Assembly (NCBI GenBank): GCA_900095095.1
Contig: FMBT01000295.1
Coordinates: 248,001-312,000, forward strand
Length of the DNA stretch: 64,000 bases
Direction of reading: 5' to 3'
Source: Fragilariopsis cylindrus CCMP1102
Taxonomy: Eukaryota; Bacillariophyta; Bacillariophyceae; Bacillariales; Bacillariaceae
Under the pieces are notes generated by a model. That model saw nothing but the letters and a program-made list of their open reading frames with translations, was not told the DNA's origin and did no database searches. This document shows, piece after piece, positions 52,884 to 64,000 of the stretch. The translations under genes and the position numbers were made by a program. The stretch's first letter is position 1. Every line of letters begins with the position of its first letter.

Positions 52884-55800
52884 TCATCTTTGAGGACGCC
52901 CTATGAAAGACATCATTATTTGAATAGCAAATATCAGTAAGAACAAGATCAGAATGATTAATGAAGTTCCATCGAAGATGTGTGAAAGAATGACTTTTTC
53001 TCGGGACTTCTTATTTCCGGTAGTTTTCGGAACAGGGGCTGTTGGCGATGGAGAAGAATCTTTTCCTGATATGGTCGTGCTTGTCGTTTCCCGCTGGTAC
53101 CACCATTCTTCTAACACAACTTTCCATCGAATAATAAATTCATGACTATTCATTGCCATCAATGCAATCTGCACTGCTATTTCAGCCTCACGGTAGTTCC
53201 GACTCAATGCCAAGTCGTAGTGACGCTTGGCCAACGGAAAGTCTTGTTTCAATCCAAGACCCCATTGATGCATGAACCCAAGGTTGAAGTTTGCCCGAGC
53301 GCTCAAATGCTTCTCCCCGGCTACTTGATAGTAGTGCGCAGCTGTGTGAAGGTCTTCTTCGAAATAATCATGATCATGATCATTCTCGTTACCCTTGTCA
53401 TGGTCGTCATCATGACACGTGCCTTCTTCTGCGTCACACGTCCCTGATGACGAAGATGATTCAACCGTCTCCTCAAATTGACCATTTCCTTGGCCCAATA
53501 AATTTACAGCAATTTTCAATACTTTAGATCCCAATTGTTTGAATATCGAAGGAAGATGGTTTTCTGGGTACAGAATATATTGGATCCACCCAAAAGGTCC
53601 AGTGTGTAGCTTATTTCCTCGCAGTCGACCGTAATAGTAAAAATCGCCTACTCGCAAACATGCTTCGGGATTCCCTCGTGCTGCTGCTGCTTTCCATAGT
53701 CGCACGGAAGCCTTCGCGCAATCCACTGCACTCAGACCTAAGCAAACCCCATGCTCTAATAAGAAGGCTGCGTTAACTTGCCCGACGGTAGAACCTATTT
53801 CAGCGGCAGCTAGGTAGTTACGTACAGACACTTCCAGATTTCCAGCAATGTATTCTTTGTATGCACTCTTCAAACGATTTGATCGAGTCGGCGATGCATT
53901 CTTGACTATCCACTTAAAATGTTCCTTTGCCGTTTGGCAATCTTTTTTGACAAAGTTATATTTAATAACACTAGTGGTGAGATTGAGTCCATCGGCATAA
54001 ATCATCCCCAAACGATGCTTGGATTGGACGTGACCTTGTTTAGCAGCAACACCTAGCATTTTGATAGCATTCTGCACGTCCTGTTGGATAGGACCCTTAT
54101 AATATAAATTTTTTGGTGATACCTTGGATTCATAAAGTACATACTTGTCGCTAGATTCTTTTTTCATTTTCCCTGGAATCGGTAACTCATTTTCAGCTGA
54201 TTCGAAGCCAGAAAAGCCATTATCGGCCAACTCATCTACAGTTTTAAAATGGGTTTTCCATCCTAACCACATCATTGCTAAAAATTTGATGGTACATTAA
54301 CAATAGAAGTGATTGGTAATCGTTCAAATGGCGAAAGAAAAACGAATAAGGACACAGGAAAGTCAGGAAGTAGCAGTTTTGACAAAACGACGGTAGCCAG
54401 TAGCTCTTTTGTGCACGGAATCAGATGGTTATTCATGTGCGATATGCCCTCTTTTCTCTCCATCAATACACATAAGATACGTACCTAAATTGTAATACGC
54501 GTCCATACTACCTAACTCCTTTGCTAAGGTAAAATATTTTTCTGCCATGGAAAGATCAACTTTAAGGACTCCTCCTTGAATACCCATCAAATGCATCAAA
54601 CCTAGTCCGTTCAAGGAGTTTTCGTCACATTGTGAGATTGTTTCGCCCGTCTTCTTCTTAGACAAAACACTGGCTCTTTCATACCTTTGACGACATCCCT
54701 CGTAACCGGATGGTGCTCCTAATTGACAAAATGTTAATGCCTCCTTTGCGTTTTGATTGCCACCAATTCCCCATAGATGAAAGATACAAGCGTGTCCAGC
54801 AGATTCCCAATGACTGTGACTACCGGCGATTTCATAATACTGTAGACTCTTTGTCAAATTTTGTTCCACACCTCTAACACCGTAATGATAAAGATGTGCT
54901 AAGGTGTACGCAGCTGAAATATCAATTCCCTCTGTTTGCTCCGATGCTGTTTTTTTCTTGTTCGTTTGTTTCTCTTTCGAATTTTTATCATCATCACCAT
55001 TACTTGTCATCTTCATTGACCACGGAACCGTTGTTGCCTTCAGGTGATAGAACTGCAAGGCTTCCTTAGATTCGTCAGGTTTATTATTCCAATCCAGTTG
55101 TGACGATGTACCACCATGCATGTGTACTTGTGCCAAAGTGTGTTTGTCCATAGATGGGACAACCTTAGCTCGTGAATGTATTGATGTTTCCAATTGATCA
55201 ATGATACCATCTGCAGCAGCCTGGTAATAAGGAAGGACCTCCTCGCACTTCGATAATGATGTGTCCTCCCCATCATCGAGACGGTACGCCAACGTCATGG
55301 CAGATTCAATATTACCACCGAGAGCGGCCATATGCCATAACAAAAACGCCTTATTGAATTGCGGATGGTCTTCTCGGGCCGGTGGATTCCATTCATCGAA
55401 TACATGCAATTCTTCTACTAAAGAAGAAGCGGCAGACGTCGATTGCGACGATGATTCAAAATCTTCTCCACTACCACCACCACCACCATCTCCAACAGCT
55501 GGAACTGGCCAAATTCCACTAGAATGTGCGTTGGCTAGATAATGTTGCGCCATTGGATGTCCTGCGTTCGCTGCTCGTTCTAAGGCTAATCGGGGGTAGA
55601 AATAATAAGCATCGTCACTTGTATTATTGTTGCTAGGTGAGAACGACGACGAACGATACTCGGACGATTTGCGTACCATCCAGTCTGTAGAATACGTATG
55701 ATGATCGGATGGATCAGGTGGATAAATAGCTGCATCCTTCCAATCTCTCAAAAAGGACTGAACCTGACGCCAATACGCTTCTCCAATGGTTTTCGAATTT

Positions 55801-56084
55801 CCACCTTCCGGTGCTGGATAAAGATTCCACAATCGGATATCATATGAGCCAGTAGGAACACTATTTTTGATTGTGTTCCTACTTATTTCAGTTAGATCTG
55901 ACTCCAGCACCATTTTCGAATCGTCGACGCCATCCTTCTTTAATTTACGACCAAGTATCCCGCGTTTGCTCTTTTCATGAGTGACTTGCAATTGGAAGGT
56001 CAAGACGATACTACCCAAAACGAGAGCAAAAAATCCCAGGACAGCCAACACAAGAAGTTTTTTGGTGTTCGGTATTACTGCCAT
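52884..56084 (-). CDS. SEL1L/HRD3-like ERAD scaffold (Sel1 repeats)
   Basis: Exons 56084-54485 and 54277-52884, split by a 207-bp intron (G|GTACGT ... TTTTAG), give 997 residues. The join restores the Sel1 motif DAYYNLAMMWLGWK. An N-terminal signal/anchor (about 10-30) opens a lumenal domain made of Sel1-like repeats: AANAGHPMAQHYLA, LGGNIESAMTLAYRL, AYTLAHLYHYGVRGVEQ, LGLMHLMGIQGG, KHRLGMIYADG and NLGFMHQWGLG. A single C-terminal membrane helix near 965-985 ends the protein. This is the layout of SEL1L/HRD3, the substrate-receptor partner of the HRD1 ubiquitin ligase in ER-associated degradation. Diatoms also have a plastid-membrane ERAD-like import system; I cannot tell from the sequence which one this serves. 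Confidence 0.85.
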
Positions 56085-56591
56085 TTTCTACTCTTCTTTT
56101 TTCGATTGATATTCCGAAAATTGGATACTGTCTCTATTAATATTACAATTTAGAGCCGCACGGATTGGATGTGGATGACTCGATTCCTTGCTATTGTAGC
56201 AGTTCTTTAGCTAGGGCGTTCGCTTTCATTAATACAATCAATTATTATTTATATGTTCAATGTGTTGATTGTTGTTGATACACTGAACACGGTGAAGATT
56301 TTTTCGATGCCTCGTTTTTACAACGCGTAACTTTTTTGTTTTGTGCGAAATCTTCTTCTATCATCATCATCGCGTCGCGCACAAATTGTTCCGCTATTGC
56401 TACTTAGGAAGTACCGAATCGCTATTCAATCTCCGATGAACTAACTTACAATGTACGTAGTAGGGTTTTTAATATTGAATACAATTTTAAGAACTTAGAG
56501 GTTAGTCGAAATTTTGTAATACAGCATATATATATATACTACGATTATTACGGGTACTACTTTTAAAAATTATTTGTTCTACTTTATTTAT
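56085..56591. other. Intergenic region between SEL1L-like and METAP1 genes
   Basis: A 507-bp spacer with TATATATATATA at about 56527-56538. It must hold the SEL1L promoter, since both neighbours are on the minus strand. No other feature is visible. Confidence 0.5.
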
Positions 56592-57803
56592 TTAGCGTGT
56601 GTTAAGAGCAGCGTTCCAGGTCATTACCGGTTCATTTTCTCTTCCTGTTAAAAGTTCGTAACCAGTCTCAGTTACTAACAACGTATGTTCAAACTGTGAG
56701 CTACGTTTACCATCAGTCGTTACTGCTGACCAATTGTCTCCCCATGTAAAATCTCCAGGATTACCAAGATTGATCATTGGTTCGATTGTAAATACATGTC
56801 CAGCTTTCATAGTTCCCTTAGCCTTATTCTTATGATAATGTGGTACGTTTGGTTGTGTATGGAATAGGGAACCAATCCCATGGCCGCAGTAGGTTCTAAC
56901 AACAGAACATTTGCTTTTGGTTGCCTTCTTATGTATAGTTGTTCCAAGGTCACGATAAAGTGTTCCCGGTCTGACCATATCCATTGCCGCCGCAAGACAA
57001 TCGAAAGATGTTTTTACTAATTTTTTGCCATCGTCATCAACATTTCCGACGAGAAATGTTTCATTTAAATCGCCGTGATATCCTCCTCTATTGTATGTCG
57101 TTACATCAATGTTGACAATATCACCATCTTGTACTTCTCTGTAGTCGGGAATACCATGACAAATAACCTCATTCACAGAGGTACAAACACTTTTTGGAAA
57201 ATTGTAGTAGTTCAATGGACTTGGATAACAGTCTCTTTCTATACAAGCCTCATGAACTACTCTATCAATCTCATCAGTAGTCACTCCAACTCTTAACGCT
57301 TTTCCTGCACAATCAAGAACCTCACGTCCCATTTTACATGCATGACGTAAGCCGTATTCACCGTCCAATTCTTCTGAGGTATAAACTCGAATGTTGTTAT
57401 GATTTCTCTTGTCGCGTTGTTCCGATTCAGATGCTCCGGCCATATGATCGGCATAATCAGGTCGACGGATAGTCGAAGGGAGAGTCCGTTTGGGAGAAAT
57501 CAACGTAGGCCGTAAGGATCCGCTAAAGTTAAAGTTATGTGTCCAATCTGGTGAACTTAACTTGACATTTTCTGGTGCATCAAGTGGACAAGAGATTCCA
57601 TCACGAGGCTCGTGAGTCGGTGCTTTTTTGGCAGCCATTACCTGCTTAGCGATCGCATGAATCTTTTTATGCTCCGAGTAGTTCGTCTTAAAGCAATCTT
57701 GACTACAAAAAAAATTATCCATGCCAAGTTTCTTACAATTCGGACAAGCGAGAGTAGTAGTCACCGAACTCTCACATCCCGGCGACGAGCAAATAAGTGC
57801 CAT
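56592..57803 (-). CDS. METAP1: Methionine aminopeptidase type 1 (METAP1)
   Basis: From the first ATG the protein has 403 residues. An N-terminal zinc finger of the MYND-like METAP1 kind (CESSVTTTLACPNCKKLG then FFCSQDCFKTNYSEHKKIH, about 8-46) precedes a linker. The pita-bread catalytic domain has metal ligands in order: NIDVTTYNRGGYHGDLN (two Asp), GHGIGSLFH (His), FTIEPMI (Glu) and SQFEHTLLV (Glu). These remove the initiator Met from new proteins at the ribosome; the zinc finger helps ribosome binding. It is the cytosolic form, with no targeting peptide. All five ligands are present. Confidence 0.93.
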   Translation of the reverse strand: MALICSSPGCESSVTTTLACPNCKKLGMDNFFCSQDCFKTNYSEHKKIHAIAKQVMAAKKAPTHEPRDGISCPLDAPENVKLSSPDWTHNFNFSGSLRPTLISPKRTLPSTIRRPDYADHMAGASESEQRDKRNHNNIRVYTSEELDGEYGLRHACKMGREVLDCAGKALRVGVTTDEIDRVVHEACIERDCYPSPLNYYNFPKSVCTSVNEVICHGIPDYREVQDGDIVNIDVTTYNRGGYHGDLNETFLVGNVDDDGKKLVKTSFDCLAAAMDMVRPGTLYRDLGTTIHKKATKSKCSVVRTYCGHGIGSLFHTQPNVPHYHKNKAKGTMKAGHVFTIEPMINLGNPGDFTWGDNWSAVTTDGKRSSQFEHTLLVTETGYELLTGRENEPVMTWNAALNTR

Positions 57804-58760
57804 GGTTTTTATATATTTTTTCCACAAAATTAACAGGAAAATAATATATCAACCGATGTATGTAGCTAATGAATGAGAAAACTGATAGAAGCGGGGGTGT
57901 GTCTTGATACTGTTGTACGTTACAATATTATACAATGTACAAGTTTGTTCATGCATGTAATGATATATGAATGAAACGTAAAAGTACTAGTACGTACACA
58001 GTAGAAGTAACGTTAGTATCGCCATACAGTATATTATTTGCTAGAATTCTGCCAGATTTGTACGGTTGTGAAGACCGGTAGTAATCATAGAGACTGTTTC
58101 AGTACTCAAACATGCGATCGATATAGTTAGTTTTCTGAAGCCCCCTATCAAATAGAGATTCTGCGACGAAAATATTGATGTGTGTGTGCTCCTCAAAATC
58201 TGAAAAAAATCGAAAAAATAGTGCACGCAGCCACACTTTAACATCCACGCCGCTCGCTGACAACAAATTGTTCTTTCATTTCTTTCAGACAGTTCAACAG
58301 CACAAGCAAGTAGAATCAGGAATCGCAGCTTTCTCAACATTTAAAACGGAACATTTTCGCATACCGGCTTACTTGTTTCTATGTCCAAACCTGGGACTTC
58401 GTCAGAACCAGTAGTAACGAAGGTGACATCTTTCTGACAATGCATACATTTTACATGTAGATATACAGCGCCGCGTTGGAAACACACCCGCATAACGCGA
58501 TCTTTCACCTTTCATAATAAATGTTCTTTCCAAAAGGTGTCAGACAGAAGCGACATTATGGTTGCCTACCAACGTAAATAACTTTCGTTTAGAAAAGAAA
58601 GGAGACTATTCATACATTCATACATCTTCACCTGTTTCCATAAAATCGCTTCAATTGTTCTGTACTAACAAAAACACATACCTGCATTCATTGATTGTGT
58701 TCGAAATAAATCAAATAAAAAGGAGCAGAACAAGAACAAGAACAAGAACACAAATAAACC
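57804..58760. promoter_or_regulatory. Divergent promoter region, METAP1 and EamA transporter
   Basis: A 957-bp spacer between the METAP1 start and the transporter start. Two short ATG frames occur (58175 and 58562, +), with no recognisable product. A (GAACAA)n run (58724-58749) lies directly before the transporter ATG. No RNA gene is visible. Confidence 0.4.
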
Positions 58761-60401
58761 ATGTCGTTGAATCATAACAGCAACAACAACAAAGCTGGAA
58801 GCGAAAGCTTCCCACTCCTCTTCAAGACATCTGATATCGATCAAAGTTCGAATGGAACGTTTCTAACTTGTGATTTATCCACAGAAGAATCATCATTCGA
58901 TGAAAGCTGGTCGTCCTCCGTTTCGTCGATTACTGATTATCACCCGGATGATATTACAGATTTCAAACAACATGATAATTACGTTAGTAACGACGAAGAT
59001 GACATCGACGTTGATGTCAACGTCGATGCTAGTAACAATGCCGACCACTATCATCACCAAGACAACTACACCAGTACCACCGGTAAGGAAGAAGAAGAAT
59101 CTCTTCTAGGATTACCTCTCATTGAAAGTGTTGTTGAAGAGTTTAATGACATTACCGAGGCTGTTCTGGAGGAACTTCACAAGGCCGATGAAGATGTAAA
59201 CTACATGATTGAAATGGGATTAACTCGAAACTTTAGTCTCCTTCACGATGATGTGGTAGAAGCTAGTGGTGTCCTTCATTCAACTGAAGAACTATCCGAC
59301 TCACCCAAAGACGGTGGCTACGATAACATCGATGATATCGAGTTGGGTAATGGTACAAAGAAAACGGAAACTACGTCGAGTAGTAGTATTCCCTTGAGTG
59401 CATATGTGTTGCTATTGAGCGCTATTGTCGCTATGAGCACCATTGGACCACTCCTTCAACTTCAAGATGATGCGACTACAACAATGAAGGTTGTATGGAG
59501 AATGGTAGGAACATCCTTTCTTCTTCTTCCTTTTGCAACCATCGATGTTTACCATTATGGAATACCAAAACTTACAACACCTCAATGTGTTACATTTTTG
59601 ATTAGCACTTTGTGCTACGATGTTCTGTCACTTTGTTTTTGTTTGTCATTGGACTTTACTGCAGTTGGTAATGCTGTTATTTTAAGTAATAGCTTAGCAT
59701 TGATTTTGTTGGTGGGTAAATTATTTACTGGAACCCCAACAACAATGTTGGAATTAACCGGTGCTACAATTGCCTTTGGTGGTGCTTTCCTTTGTTCAAG
59801 GGATGCCGCGAATACCAATGCGATTGCAACGACAAGTGAAGGAGAAGGAGAAGACTTCATGGACGATCGTCAGAACAACAACAGTCAGTTTATCCTAGAT
59901 GGATTCGGAAAGACTATCGTAGGAGACTTATTAGCCATTACGTCCGCGGTTGGTGGAGTTGGATATGTTATGATGGCGAAGACGTGTCGTACTCATATGT
60001 CACTATACATGTTTATGTTTTTGACTATGTCAATTGGGTGTTTAATGGTTCTATTCTTTCAAGTATTCATTCTACAAGAAGTGGTCACCTTTGATCGAGA
60101 TGTTACACACGGTATATTGGGATTTTTGGTATGGGAACGATCCGATCGATTACCATTAGAATTGACCATGGTAGTAATTTGCAATTTGTTAGGAACCATG
60201 GGCTATGTGAGAGCAATGCCCCATTTTGATTCTCTCGTTATATGTTCGGTCCAGCTACTAGAACCTGTAATTGCCGAGTTTTTAAGCTACTTTTCGGGGG
60301 TTAGTGCGTTACCAGGACTGGTTGGTTGGATTGGAAATATCTTTGTCGCATGTGGTACGTTTGTGGTTCTTTACGAGAGTCAAAAGTCGAAAGACAAATA
60401 A
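58761..60401 (+). CDS. EamA/DMT-family transporter with long acidic N-terminus
   Basis: A 546-residue protein. Residues 1-200 are hydrophilic, Asp/Glu/Ser-rich, without a membrane helix. About ten membrane helices follow from SAYVLLLSAIVAMS (about 212). The first EamA repeat runs through LCFCLSLDFTAVGNAVILSNSLALILLVG (about 293-320), the second through VGDLLAITSAVGGVGYVMMAK and ICSVQLLEPVIAEFLS. The last is a family hallmark where a new carrier pair meets the end of the fold. Substrates range from amino acids to nucleotide sugars, and no specific one can be read. It differs from the SLC35F-like gene at 39923: no obvious close relationship. Between helices 5 and 6 is a Ser/Glu/Asp loop. Confidence 0.78.
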   Translation: MSLNHNSNNNKAGSESFPLLFKTSDIDQSSNGTFLTCDLSTEESSFDESWSSSVSSITDYHPDDITDFKQHDNYVSNDEDDIDVDVNVDASNNADHYHHQDNYTSTTGKEEEESLLGLPLIESVVEEFNDITEAVLEELHKADEDVNYMIEMGLTRNFSLLHDDVVEASGVLHSTEELSDSPKDGGYDNIDDIELGNGTKKTETTSSSSIPLSAYVLLLSAIVAMSTIGPLLQLQDDATTTMKVVWRMVGTSFLLLPFATIDVYHYGIPKLTTPQCVTFLISTLCYDVLSLCFCLSLDFTAVGNAVILSNSLALILLVGKLFTGTPTTMLELTGATIAFGGAFLCSRDAANTNAIATTSEGEGEDFMDDRQNNNSQFILDGFGKTIVGDLLAITSAVGGVGYVMMAKTCRTHMSLYMFMFLTMSIGCLMVLFFQVFILQEVVTFDRDVTHGILGFLVWERSDRLPLELTMVVICNLLGTMGYVRAMPHFDSLVICSVQLLEPVIAEFLSYFSGVSALPGLVGWIGNIFVACGTFVVLYESQKSKDK

Positions 60402-60862
60402 TAACACTATACCGCCGGGGACAAGAAGTAGGATTTGCATCAAAGTAAAGTTAGAGTACCTGTAATTTTAGATGAGTTAGAACAGAGAGAGAAAGCATAT
60501 CATCACACGGTGTACACTAGAATTTTTGTTAGTGTGGTTGATTCTGTATAATACAATATAAATAAGAAAAAGTGTAAATAATTGAATTATAAATAAGTAT
60601 TACTATATAGTCAAGTATTGAATAGATGTTATAATAATGTACCTTATATATATATATATTGCATTATTCTAGAACATAACGCTTGTGTTAAGTAATATAT
60701 TCATGAATAATGTGTGTGTGTGTATGCATACAAATTATATCTGATAGTACCCTTTTACCGTTATACATAAACGAATCACGGCATTCACTTGTAGTTAATA
60801 TTATAATCACTTCCATTATTTAACACATCAGCTGACGGTACTAGTTTTGTATTCATGATTTA
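60402..60862. other. Intergenic region
   Basis: This 461-bp spacer between convergent genes contains short TATATATATATAT (about 60645-60658) and TGTGTGTGTGTATG (60711-60724) microsatellites. No gene is seen. Confidence 0.6.
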
Positions 60863-61396
60863 TTATTTCTCGGGAGTTATCTTGATATTTCCATCATCGT
60901 CGTTATTATTACTTTCCCCCTTCCCATTATTTTCTTTTTTTGGTGAGGATGATGATTCGAGTGGAGGTAACGATGCTACTTGATAATCATTACCGACACG
61001 AGTATGCCGAGTACCATGGAAGGAAAGCCATTCACGCTTCCCCCGTTTTCCATCATGATCATCATGATTTCCGATCGAGGATGAGCTAGTGTTATTATTA
61101 CTATTATTATTATTATTATTACCGATGCCTTCGTGATCACGTTTACCAGTAGATGCATGTTCTTCATTTTTCTTCGAATCTACGGTTGTTGCTACTGCTG
61201 CTACTGCTGCTGCTGCTGTCACTACGACGGCTGCATCCCCTTCCGCTTCGGCCGCCGCAACATTTTCGGGGATTGTTTCATCACTCTCATCGTTGCTGAT
61301 GTTTATGTTATCATTGCTTTGATGACGATCATTACTATTATTATTATTATTATTATTAATATTAGCAGTATTTGTTGTTCCAGGTAATTCTACCAT
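60863..61396 (-). CDS. Low-complexity hypothetical protein with a short conserved-looking core
   Basis: A 177-residue ATG frame made mainly of Asn, Asp and Ala runs. The non-repetitive core (REWLSFHGTRHTRVGNDYQV, about 121-140) looks conserved. The RVG-x-x-YQ part weakly recalls the ELM2 motif of chromatin proteins, but the remaining ELM2 residues are missing. The frame may be an exon of a longer gene. Its start follows a CAATT-rich 5' region. Confidence 0.35.
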   Translation of the reverse strand: MVELPGTTNTANINNNNNNNSNDRHQSNDNINISNDESDETIPENVAAAEAEGDAAVVVTAAAAVAAVATTVDSKKNEEHASTGKRDHEGIGNNNNNNSNNNTSSSSIGNHDDHDGKRGKREWLSFHGTRHTRVGNDYQVASLPPLESSSSPKKENNGKGESNNNDDDGNIKITPEK

Positions 61397-61939
61397 ATTG
61401 TTGTAATTGTCGTTTTTGTTGTCGCTATCAATTCAATTCAATTCAATTCAATTCAGACTACGGAGAGCTGTACTATATATTTCGTGAAGTATCCTTGGGT
61501 GAGTAAATATTGAAGATTCGTTACTAGCAGAGAGTAGTTTTGCGAGTGTCTACGCCGGTAGGGTTCTATTCAGATGCATCACTATATGCGACTGTTGCGA
61601 CGCTTTGACATTATTTTTACCTTGTTTCGTGTTTAGTTGTGTCATGTGTAAGGGTTCGGAAACTTCAAAATATCCACGTCTCAATATTATTTGGAAAAAC
61701 AAATGAAACTTCATTTGGGACTGAAACCTATTCGAATTTACTTACCTCTCCCCCAAATCAACTTTCTTCGGTTGAAAGTTGAAAAGAAGAAAAAATCAAT
61801 GTGAGAAAAAGAAAAATTAATAGTAGCAACAAAAAAGACAAAAGACATTGACACACGACAAGCCTTACAAGATTATCAGGATTAGCTAAACAAGCAGTCT
61901 GTTGCTTTTTCGCAAACAATATATTCAGCAGAGAAAAAT
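61397..61939. promoter_or_regulatory. Divergent promoter region with (ATTCA)n repeat
   Basis: This 543-bp region lies between two divergent starts. It includes about five tandem ATTCA units at 61430-61455 near the start of the minus-strand gene. No TATA box is evident. Confidence 0.5.
61430..61455. repeat. (ATTCA)n pentanucleotide repeat
   Basis: About five perfect tandem copies of the pentamer ATTCA, in the 5' region of the low-complexity gene. Confidence 0.9.
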
Positions 61940-62386
61940 ATGTCTTGGTTGTGGGGCAAGAAAGACCAGGAAATAGAGAAAGAAAATCTGGTAGTAAGGG
62001 AAGAAAAAGAAAACGACAGTCATGCTGCCATAGAAGAAAGTCCAGAAAACTCCCCGTCCAACAGTAACAAGAATCATCAAGACGACGACAAGCACGAACT
62101 ACGTAGTCATGATCACATCGACGTCATCATTAGCGACGCCTCCTTCAATGAAAACAACGCTTCTTCTTATGAATCCTCAGAAAATGACAACAGCCACGAT
62201 GAGGATGATGATGATGACGATGACAACACAAATGATTCGTCAGTCGAAACAGACGACGAAGAAGAACACGACGTCGATATTTCTATTGTTGATGGCACGA
62301 GATCTCAAAGCACCGATGACAATTCGATATATATAGATGACTTATTTCTATCAGATGATGACGACGACGACTATGACGACGACTAC

Positions 62387-62417
<31 letters not shown>

Positions 62418-64000
62418 ATGGAGATGGAGATGAAGATAACGAACAAGTTTCATCGCTATCAGAGAAGAAAGACATGTCGAAGAATAATACAGGACAAGAC
62501 ATCCCCACAACTGAAAATCTCATCCACAATAATGAGAACAATGCAAACGCGAAATATCAACCGTCGGATAACGATGAAACCGATGATGAAGAAGATGACG
62601 ATGATGAAGACGTTCCGACGTCCTTTTGGGAGAAACAATCACTTCTGGTATTGGCAGCAGAACACGATCGAGTCGATATTCTAAAGGCACTGTTAACCGA
62701 CGAAAACGAAGAAAAGGATACACTGATGAACTACGGTATCCCACCGTTGCATCTTGCTATTTCCTTTGGATCCGTCAATACCGCTCAGTCTTTGCTTCGT
62801 ATGGGAGCAGATCCTAGTATACGACCTAATATCGAGAAGGTGTTGGACGATCGAAAGAATCAACCGAAGGATTCAAAAGTTGACATTCCAAATATACGAC
62901 GATTTGATTCTGTTACAGCATGGGAACTTGCATTTGGAAACAAGCTGTATGACGAGAATGTAATGTCGAATAAAAGCTTTTCGAAATCGTGGTCGATGTT
63001 TGGTACTACCGCTACCTCTGAGGAGACAAATAATACCACAACAACTACTACTCGAGTAATTAAACCCGTAGATATGGCCCCCTCCAAACGAGAAGGTATT
63101 CGACATGCTTTTACCGCTGAAGCGTTACGGAGTGTCGGCAGTGATGAAGTCGAACGATTACAGCAGCTAATAGATAGTGGAATGCCTGCTGATATCGAAC
63201 TTGGTGGTAAGGACATATACGGATGGGCGATTGATATGGGAGCTCTGAAATGTGAAGAATTGCTACGACCAGTCGAGGCAGCCAAATATGAAACCGAAAC
63301 TGAGGAACAATCGCAACCAGCAACAACGGGCGATGAGGAGAATAAACGAGGAGCAACAGAAGACAGCGATCGTTGTTCGTCTTCCTTTGTCGTCCATCGA
63401 CCTGATGCCGAAGAAACGATACCACAATTAAATAATCGACTAGACGAGTTAGAATCCTTAGCAGATGCACTTTCGAGCTGTTTAGATAATTTGGCGGAGG
63501 AAGTTTCTGTATGTCATGGCTTACTCTTGATGGGAGGAGGAGCTTCAACTCTCGCGGCACATGTCAAAAGTCTAAGGAATTTGGAGTATCAAAAGTTGAA
63601 TGACCTAGAAGATGTCAAGGCTGAGTACGAAGATGCTGAGGAAGAATTGTTTGATCTTGTTCAATCTACTGGTGACATTGGGAGAGAAATCGCCAACATC
63701 GCTAATTTTAATATAACAATGCCAGAAAACAAGGAGAGCAATGAAGATAATTCGGTAGAGGAACAAGAGACGGAAGCGGGTCGACTCAATATAAAGGCGC
63801 AGATAGCTTTAAGCGAAAACAAGGTAAGTAATATAACGAGTTACCGTCATGAATGAAAGTAGGCTAGATCGATATATACTAAGTATTATATACTAATTAT
63901 TTTATCCAATTTTATTCTTTATAGACTCGTAAGTTACGTGCTTCAATTGCCGATCTATCGGAGGAAAATTCCAGAGATTTGAAGGAAGTTGAACGTCGAG
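61940..64000 (+). CDS. Ankyrin-repeat / coiled-coil protein (partial, runs off the right edge)
   Basis: Exon 1 is 61940-63823. A 101-bp GTAAGT...TATAG intron leads to exon 2 from 63925, which is still open at the window end. At least 650 residues are visible. The N-terminus (about 1-230) is acidic, with Asp runs. At 235-290 there are ankyrin-like repeats (LLVLAAEHDRVDILKALL, then PPLHLAISFGSVNTAQSLLRMGADPS). After a Thr-rich linker and an AEALRSVGSDEVERLQQLIDSG segment comes a coiled coil (about 490-600). It may be a scaffold. No catalytic domain is seen, and the end of the gene is not available. Confidence 0.75.

Noticed and set aside
60976-61387. Short Ile/Cys-rich frames overlapping the 60863-61396 gene
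   Set aside because: They derive from ATT/TGC triplet repeats read in other frames.
62283-63560. Several frames opposite and within the ankyrin gene
   Set aside because: They are shadows of the Asp-rich codons and of the real exon in other frames.

Overview
The window looks like nuclear DNA of a diatom (Bacillariophyta, stramenopile). The evidence is: AT-rich DNA with spliceosomal introns of 101-757 bp using GTAAGT/GTATGT donors; a plastid-targeted LepA with a signal peptide followed by an AFAP-type cleavage motif; a plant/alga-type ferric reductase; a Stt7/STN7-like kinase with a signal peptide; proteins full of Asn, Asp, Ser and Gln runs; and an intact Copia element with CoDi-like (diatom Copia) features such as HVDD in the reverse transcriptase. 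I cannot name the species.

Layout. At 1-228 a gene end enters from the left. At 484-6050 the ER insertase subunit EMC3 (-) and a ferric reductase (+) are divergent. Their shared promoter is split by a 1.68-kb terminal-inverted-repeat DNA element (1655-3335). At 6047-15871 lie a WW-domain low-complexity protein (-), ESCRT-III VPS20/CHMP6 (+), and a large three-exon MABP-Sec7-PH Arf exchange factor (-). At 16244-17926 a second copy of the same DNA-element family carries a piggyBac-type N-terminal transposase fragment. The stretch 17930-20600 is gene-poor and holds a 239-bp MITE-like element. PEX1 (20602-24874, three exons) follows, with a tandemly duplicated second intron. After another gene-poor stretch come a Cys-rich TPR-like gene and a complete Copia retrotransposon (27350-33439) with LTRs that read as identical and a 5-bp target duplication.

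The right half, 33799-64000, is ordinary gene-dense diatom sequence: a putative plastid-lumen protein, a TUTase/non-canonical poly(A) polymerase, two SLC35/EamA transporters, an ABM-domain membrane protein, a REXO4-like exonuclease, a two-exon globin, a TPR protein, an STN7-like kinase, plastid LepA, a SEL1L/HRD3-like ERAD protein, methionine aminopeptidase 1, two low-complexity proteins, and an ankyrin/coiled-coil gene that runs off the right edge. Several genes serve the endomembrane system or protein quality control (EMC3, VPS20, Arf-GEF, PEX1, SEL1L). They look like scattered housekeeping genes rather than an operon-like cluster.

The most interesting signals are: (i) a 16-nt perfect complement between the LTR and the position of the Copia primer-binding site, which could mean self-priming; (ii) two same-sized TIR elements flanked by TTA, one with a piggyBac-like domain; (iii) AG|GTATGT ratchet-like sites in both copies of the duplicated PEX1 intron; (iv) paired TGACGTCA elements in the LTR; and (v) a MABP-Sec7-PH fusion.
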